A stretch of DNA of 10,253 nt from CAYTRP01 sp964625145 (GTDB lineage Bacteria > Sumerlaeota > Sumerlaeia > SLMS01 > JAHLLQ01): contig CAZVAQ010000125.1 in the NCBI GenBank assembly GCA_964625145.1, positions 1-10,253 on the forward strand, in the 5' to 3' direction. The stretch's first letter is position 1; the number at the start of each line of letters is the position of its first letter. Of this stretch, positions 6,511 to 10,253 are shown piece by piece. The notes under the pieces are model-generated. The model saw nothing but the letters and a program-made list of their open reading frames with translations, was not told the DNA's origin and made no database searches. Position numbers and translations under genes: made by a program.

Positions 6511-7935
6511 ATGACGAAAGACAGACGCGACCTTTTTGCGGCGCTCGGGTTCCTGTTGCCGAACCTGCTCGGCTTTCTCGTCTTTGTCGCCTTTCCGATC
6601 TTCTTTTCTTTTTTCCTGCTTTTCACGAACTGGAGCATCAAGCCCGCCGTGGAGCTGCGCTTCGCCGGGCTGGAGAACGTCATCCGCCTGGTCGGTTTCC
6701 GGTTAGTGGAGGGAGCCGACGGCGGGGCGGCTGCTCTCAGCATGGTGGCCATGCTGGCTTGTTGGCTGGTGCTGGTGGCGGGGGTCTACTTCTCGCTGAC
6801 AGACTTGGGACGGGTTCGGAAGGGCCTGCGCTTGGGGGGCTTTCTCCTCCTGACAATGGGGGTGATTTGGGTGCTGGTCGCCATTGGCGGCCTGCGCGGA
6901 GTCGGCTGGGGGCTGATGGGTCTGCTGGCTCTGTTCTGTTCGGTCTTCTTCCTGTCCAGCGACGACGAAGGCGAATGGGGCCCGGGTGCGTTCGGCCCGC
7001 TGTTGGTGATCGGCGGCATCGAGTTGATCGGCCTGGCCCAACCGTGGTTCTTTCAGATGTGGGAAGCCATCGATCCGCTCTTCTGGTCGTATCTCTACAA
7101 CACGCTTTACTTGATGATCGGCATCCCCCTGTCGATCGCGGGATCGTTGCTGCTGGCGCTGGCGTTGAACCGGCCGATGTTCTCGATGGAGTGGCGGCGA
7201 CGGATGATGCTGGCGTTGGTGCTGGGGTTGATTGCAGTCGCGGGGGGCGTGATCACGTGGTTTCGCGTCGGGCCGGACGCGGCGGTGTTGTGGATAACCT
7301 TCTGGCTGATCGCCGCTTCGGGTCCGTTGATGGGCGTGGTCGCGTTCCGCACGATGTTCTACTTGCCGACCTTCACGGCAGGCGTGGCGATCATGCTGTT
7401 GTGGAAGCAGATGTTCAATCCGGAGTTCGGGCCGCTGAACGAATCGATCCGCCTGTTCCTGGCGACGTTCGGCATCGGCTTTGAAGGACCGCGTTGGCTG
7501 ACAAGCCCCGATTGGGCAAAGCCCGCGCTGATCCTGATGGGACTGTGGATGGCAGTCGGCGGCGCGAACATGCTGCTGTATCTGGCGGGCCTGGCGAACA
7601 TTCCCGAGGACCTGTACGAGGCCGCGCGCATCGATGGCGCCGGACGCCTACAGATCTTTCGCGCTGTGACATGGCCGCAATTGGCGCCCACGACTTTCTT
7701 CATCGTGATCATGAGCACCATCGCCGGGCTGCAGGGGGGATTCGAGCAGGCGCGCGTGATGACCAACGGCGGGCCGGCGGGCTCCACGAAGACGCTGGCC
7801 TTCTATGTGTACGAGAAGGCATTCATCGAGCTGGAGCTGGGCTATGCGTCTGCCATTGCGTGGGTGCTGTTCGTGATCGTCTTTGCGCTGACGGCGCTCA
7901 ACTGGCGGTTCGGAAACCAATACGTCAATGACTGA
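6511..7935 (+). CDS. ABC sugar transporter permease, MalF-like, with two extra membrane blocks
   Basis: Predicted 474 residues, well above the roughly 290-330 usual for this family. It is an inner-membrane permease subunit of a carbohydrate importer. The canonical parts are the first helix LLPNLLGFLVFVAFPIFFSF (15-34), RFAGLENVIRLVG (50-62), then LFWSYLYNTLYLMIGIPLSI (190-209), FRTMFYLPTFTAG (279-291), and LLWKQMFNPEFGPLN (296-310). The EAA loop that contacts the ATPase is YEAARIDGAGRLQIFRAVTW (369-388). Two blocks interrupt the standard pattern. Residues about 63-186 hold perhaps four hydrophobic segments (76-94, 107-125, 131-148, 161-176). Residues about 224-277 hold two more (231-250, 257-275). 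The start is the ATG of MTKDRRDLF; no clear Shine-Dalgarno precedes it, and the frame is open far upstream only because it shadows the mannosidase. The stop overlaps the next permease start by 8 bases. Confidence 0.92.
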   Translation: MTKDRRDLFAALGFLLPNLLGFLVFVAFPIFFSFFLLFTNWSIKPAVELRFAGLENVIRLVGFRLVEGADGGAAALSMVAMLACWLVLVAGVYFSLTDLGRVRKGLRLGGFLLLTMGVIWVLVAIGGLRGVGWGLMGLLALFCSVFFLSSDDEGEWGPGAFGPLLVIGGIELIGLAQPWFFQMWEAIDPLFWSYLYNTLYLMIGIPLSIAGSLLLALALNRPMFSMEWRRRMMLALVLGLIAVAGGVITWFRVGPDAAVLWITFWLIAASGPLMGVVAFRTMFYLPTFTAGVAIMLLWKQMFNPEFGPLNESIRLFLATFGIGFEGPRWLTSPDWAKPALILMGLWMAVGGANMLLYLAGLANIPEDLYEAARIDGAGRLQIFRAVTWPQLAPTTFFIVIMSTIAGLQGGFEQARVMTNGGPAGSTKTLAFYVYEKAFIELELGYASAIAWVLFVIVFALTALNWRFGNQYVND

Positions 7936-8815
7936 GCCAATGCACCGCCGCAAGCATTCCGCCTTCTGGCCAACGGCCGGATGGAGTGGCCTGTACGTGG
8001 TGTTGTGCCTGGCGGCGTTTGTAATGACGCTGCCGTTTGTGTGGATGCTCTTTGGCAGCTTCAAGAGCCGCGCAGAGGTGGAAGAGGTTTACTTTGTCCC
8101 GCGCGTGTGGGAGCCCGCGAACTATGCGATTGTGTTGGGCTTGGCGCCCGACCGGCGCACGGGCGAGCCCTTGTCGAACGTGCAGTTCACGCGCTGGTTC
8201 TACAACAGCATCTTCGTGTCGCTGGCAGTGACGTTCTTCCACCTGCTGACCAGCGCCATGGCGGCCTATGCCTTCAGCCATGTGCGATGGTGGGGTCGCG
8301 ACCGCTTGTTCTTCCTCTACCTCGCCACGATGATGATCCCGGGCGTGGTGTTGATGATCCCCAACTTTCAAATCATGGTGTGGCTGCACCTGATCGATTC
8401 GTATGCGGGATTGATCATCCCGCCGGCGTTCGGCGCGTTCGGCACGTTCCTGATGCGACAGTTCATGCTAACGATTCCGACGGCGCTGACCGAGGCAGCT
8501 TCCATCGATGGGGCAAAGCACTCGCAGATCTTCTGGGACGTGATCCTGCCCTTGTCGCGGCCGGGGTTGGTGACGCTGGCGATCTTCACGCTGCTGGCAA
8601 GCTACCAATCCTTCTTCTGGCCGTTGGTGCTGCTAAAGACCGACGCGCTGTTCACGCTGCCGATCGGGTTGCTGAACTTTGACAGCAGTCACGGCCGCCA
8701 GACGGAACTGATCCTGGCCGCGACGGTGCTCAGCACGCTGCCGCTGATCATCCTGTTCATGCTGGCACAGAAGGCGATCGTGAAGGGGATTCAGTTGGGG
8801 GCGGTGAAAGGATAA
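7928..8815 (+). CDS. ABC sugar transporter permease, MalG-like
   Basis: Predicted 295 residues, normal for the second permease of a CUT1-type carbohydrate importer in the inner membrane. An N-terminal helix (22-43) is followed by the FGSFKSRAEV segment (42-51), typical of MalG-like proteins, and NSIFVSLAVTFFHLLTSAMA (93-112). The EAA loop is LTEAASIDGAKHSQIFWDVI (187-206), with the conserved ILPLSRPGLVTLAIF after it. FFWPLVLLKTDALFTLPIGL (229-248) and the end KAIVKGIQLGAVKG (282-295) are characteristic of the family. The ATG overlaps the stop of the MalF-like gene by 8 bases, so the two are translationally coupled and probably form the heterodimeric channel. The ATPase and solute-binding protein are not in the window. 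ATG codon 5 is an alternative start. Confidence 0.95.
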   Translation: MTEPMHRRKHSAFWPTAGWSGLYVVLCLAAFVMTLPFVWMLFGSFKSRAEVEEVYFVPRVWEPANYAIVLGLAPDRRTGEPLSNVQFTRWFYNSIFVSLAVTFFHLLTSAMAAYAFSHVRWWGRDRLFFLYLATMMIPGVVLMIPNFQIMVWLHLIDSYAGLIIPPAFGAFGTFLMRQFMLTIPTALTEAASIDGAKHSQIFWDVILPLSRPGLVTLAIFTLLASYQSFFWPLVLLKTDALFTLPIGLLNFDSSHGRQTELILAATVLSTLPLIILFMLAQKAIVKGIQLGAVKG

Positions 8816-8837
8816 AGGATGAAGGGAAAAGGATAAG
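8807..8837 (+). repeat. short AAAGGAT tandem repeat at permease stop
   Basis: AAAGGAT occurs twice in tandem (8807-8813 and 8814-8820) across the stop codon of the MalG-like gene, with a third copy AAAAGGATAAG at 8827-8837, giving a purine-only strand apart from the T of each unit. A similar AAAAAGGATAG ends the DUF8156-like gene near 889-899. The block fills most of the 44-base gap before the convergent pseudogene. It looks like a small dispersed intergenic repeat; no terminator is visible in this gap. Confidence 0.4.
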
Positions 8838-8859
8838 CGCTGATTTCTAAACCGTGGAA

Positions 8860-9222
8860 TCACTCTTGCTGATCTGGAAGGCGAACTCGAATCCTGAATC
8901 GATCAACGGTCACGAGGGCGCCACGACCCAGTGCTTCGCCGTGTCGTTCAAGAACCAGATCGCAGTACGTCGCGATATCTGCGGACTTGATATCCCCCAA
9001 TCGTATTATGCCGCCATGGGGCTCGCCGCGAAGGACGGCAAGTGTGCCAAAGTCTTCATCAAGTGTTACTGGAATTCGGCCCAATCGACGAGCCTCACGC
9101 ATAATTGCGAGGTCACCCAGGTCGCCCTCCCAATCCAAACAACTCGCGACATCTTATCCCATTGCCCGAAGCCGGTCCCTGTTCTTGGGCGACACTCAGG
9201 AATCCAGCAACAGCCTTTTCAT
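8860..9222 (-). pseudogene. DUF5615 (PIN-like, toxin family) gene broken by two stop codons
   Basis: Read on the minus strand from the ATG at 9222, the frame gives MKRLLLDS, a TGA (codon 9, 9196-9198), VSPKNRDRLRAMG, a TAA (codon 23, 9154-9156), then DVASCLDWEGDLGD and an intact remainder to 8860. The intact part includes GRIPVTLDEDFGTLAVLRG (48-66), PHGGIIRL (68-75) and VTVDRFRIRVRLP near the end. The order matches full-length DUF5615 proteins (about 110-120 residues, Mut7-C/PIN-like nucleases often found as toxin components). By comparison with the family as I recall it, the TGA replaces a Cys after LLLDS and the TAA an aromatic or His before DV, each reachable by one base change. A surviving 92-codon frame from a TTG at 9138 would lack the N-terminal acidic residue D7 and is probably not functional. 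The usual small DUF433 partner is absent; only 31 bases separate it from the WYL gene. Confidence 0.8.
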
Positions 9223-9253
9223 GACGCGACGGGTTCAACCGGCTTTGATCCCC

Positions 9254-10253
9254 TCAAACCAACCTCGCCTGCTGGATGCGCTCGACGCGGTAGACGCTGT
9301 AGGCGTCGCGGGTGCGGCAGTGAGCGTAGAGGCGGTCGCGCTCGAGGGACTCCGGGGCGATGAGTTCGGTGACGAGGTCGCGGGAGGCCTTGAGGTACTC
9401 GATCTCCACTTCGAATTCGTTGTCGATGGCGAAGTCGATCATGTCGCGCACGTCGTCGGTCTCGGTCGCGGGGTTGGGCCCGTTGAAACTGAACTTGGAG
9501 GTGCCGCGCGGAACGGAGTTGGTGACCAGGTGCGAGATCTTGGCGGAGTACTCGCTGGTGACGCGGGAGATCTTGGCGTCGACTGCCGCCTGTGCGGCCT
9601 TGCTCCATGTCTGGACGAGGGGGTCTGCGAGCTCGTTGATGGCCTGGTAGGAACGGGCGTCGGCGCGCAGGCGCTCCACGAGCGGGGCGAGCCGGTCGTG
9701 GGCGATCTGGCGGCCCTTGTCGTCGCGCACTTCCATGGTGAAACGCAAGGCGGCGACCAGGCGGACCATGTCCTCGCGCGGAAGCGTCAGCGAGTAGGTC
9801 TCGTCGTCGGTGACGGTGACATGCTGGCTCTCCAGACGGGGCATGAAGCCAATCTTCTGCATCTCCTTGGCGAGGCGCTTCATGTCCGCGTCGGAGTGAA
9901 GCAGGACGATGCGGTTGTCGACGACGCGCTTGATGGATGGGGAGATCTTGCGGTTGGCCTGGAGCTGCATGAGCAGGGTCTGGTCGTCGACGACGATGAA
10001 GCCGCCGGCAAATCCCATGTTCACCTCGCCATGCTTGCGGCCGCATTCGCGGATCATGACGACGAGCGAGTCGGGAACCGGTGTGCGGCTGTGGTGCTTG
10101 AGGAACTCGATGATCTCGTCGCCGCTCCAGCCGCGGTCCAGGCCCTCGCGGATGCTCTCGCGCGTGATGGCGATGATGGACATGACGTCGACGCTGCGGA
10201 CTTCGCCGATCTGGTTGAGGCGGTAGAAGCTCTCCAATTCCAGATCCGGTGGC
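9254..10253 (-). CDS. helicase-associated (XPB/Ssl2 N-terminal type) and WYL-domain protein, partial
   Basis: The 332 C-terminal residues are visible; the frame is open through the window edge, so the N-terminus is missing. A TTG at 10237 could start a shorter product, but family proteins are longer and coding continues upstream (PPDLEL before it). The first visible part, YRLNQIGEVRSVDVMSI to LKHHSRTPVPDSLVVMI, and then DQTLLMQLQANRKISPS and RIVLLHSDADMKRLAKEMQK, match the helicase-associated region seen next to XPB/Ssl2-type helicases. The C-terminal 65 or so residues (DDVRDMIDFAIDNEFEVEIE to YSVYRVERIQQARLV) fit a WYL domain, a ligand- or nucleic-acid-sensing module common in bacterial regulators and defence loci. 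No helicase motor motif lies in the visible part. The exact role is unknown; a regulatory or DNA-associated function is the likely one. Confidence 0.8.
   Translation of the reverse strand, partial: PPDLELESFYRLNQIGEVRSVDVMSIIAITRESIREGLDRGWSGDEIIEFLKHHSRTPVPDSLVVMIRECGRKHGEVNMGFAGGFIVVDDQTLLMQLQANRKISPSIKRVVDNRIVLLHSDADMKRLAKEMQKIGFMPRLESQHVTVTDDETYSLTLPREDMVRLVAALRFTMEVRDDKGRQIAHDRLAPLVERLRADARSYQAINELADPLVQTWSKAAQAAVDAKISRVTSEYSAKISHLVTNSVPRGTSKFSFNGPNPATETDDVRDMIDFAIDNEFEVEIEYLKASRDLVTELIAPESLERDRLYAHCRTRDAYSVYRVERIQQARLV

Noticed and set aside
9196..9198. In-frame TGA at an expected Cys position as selenocysteine
   Set aside because: A TAA follows 14 codons later in the same frame, no SECIS-like hairpin was evident, and the family is not known to contain selenocysteine.
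8854..9363. Plus-strand frame of 169 codons
   Set aside because: It covers the DUF5615 pseudogene and the end of the WYL gene on the opposite strand; only the minus-strand readings show family motifs.

Overview
The window is high-GC (about 60% by eye), densely coded bacterial DNA with short intergenic gaps. No RNA gene, insertion sequence or CRISPR array was found. The gene content (phosphoglycerate kinase with bacterial-type motifs, MalF/MalG-type sugar permeases, a cytoplasmic GH38 mannosidase, a WYL-domain protein) indicates a bacterium. The GGAAC-rich and AAAGGAT-rich intergenic repeats and the divergence of the proteins resemble uncultured PVC-type or neighbouring candidate phyla. That placement is an impression, not a demonstration.

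Layout. (1) 3-900, plus strand: a RecA-like protein that lacks a visible Walker A loop, followed by an 89-residue DUF8156-like protein whose start lies 104 bases inside the first gene. (2) 1057-2106, minus: an M50 (site-2-protease type) membrane metalloprotease with a C-terminal UVR-like motif. (3) 2234-3457, minus: phosphoglycerate kinase (pgk), separated from the protease by an imperfect inverted repeat. (4) 3616-6339, minus: a GH38 alpha-mannosidase with a clear hairpin after its stop. (5) 6511-7935 and 7928-8815, plus: two ABC sugar permeases overlapping by 8 bases and divergent from the mannosidase. The first is unusually long and carries two extra hydrophobic blocks. (6) 8860-9222, minus: a DUF5615 (PIN-like) toxin-family gene broken by two in-frame stop codons. 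(7) 9254 to the window end, minus: the C-terminal part of a protein with an XPB/Ssl2-type helicase-associated region followed by a WYL domain, open at the edge.

How the genes may work together. The mannosidase and the two permeases share a 171-base divergent control region, which suggests import and intracellular cleavage of a mannose-containing oligosaccharide or glycoside. The solute-binding protein and the ATPase are not in this window. pgk is central glycolysis. The first pair and the protease have no evident connection to sugar use. The candidates most worth a second look are the P-loop-less RecA-like/DUF8156-like overlapping pair, the M50-UVR fusion and the membrane-segment-rich MalF-like permease.
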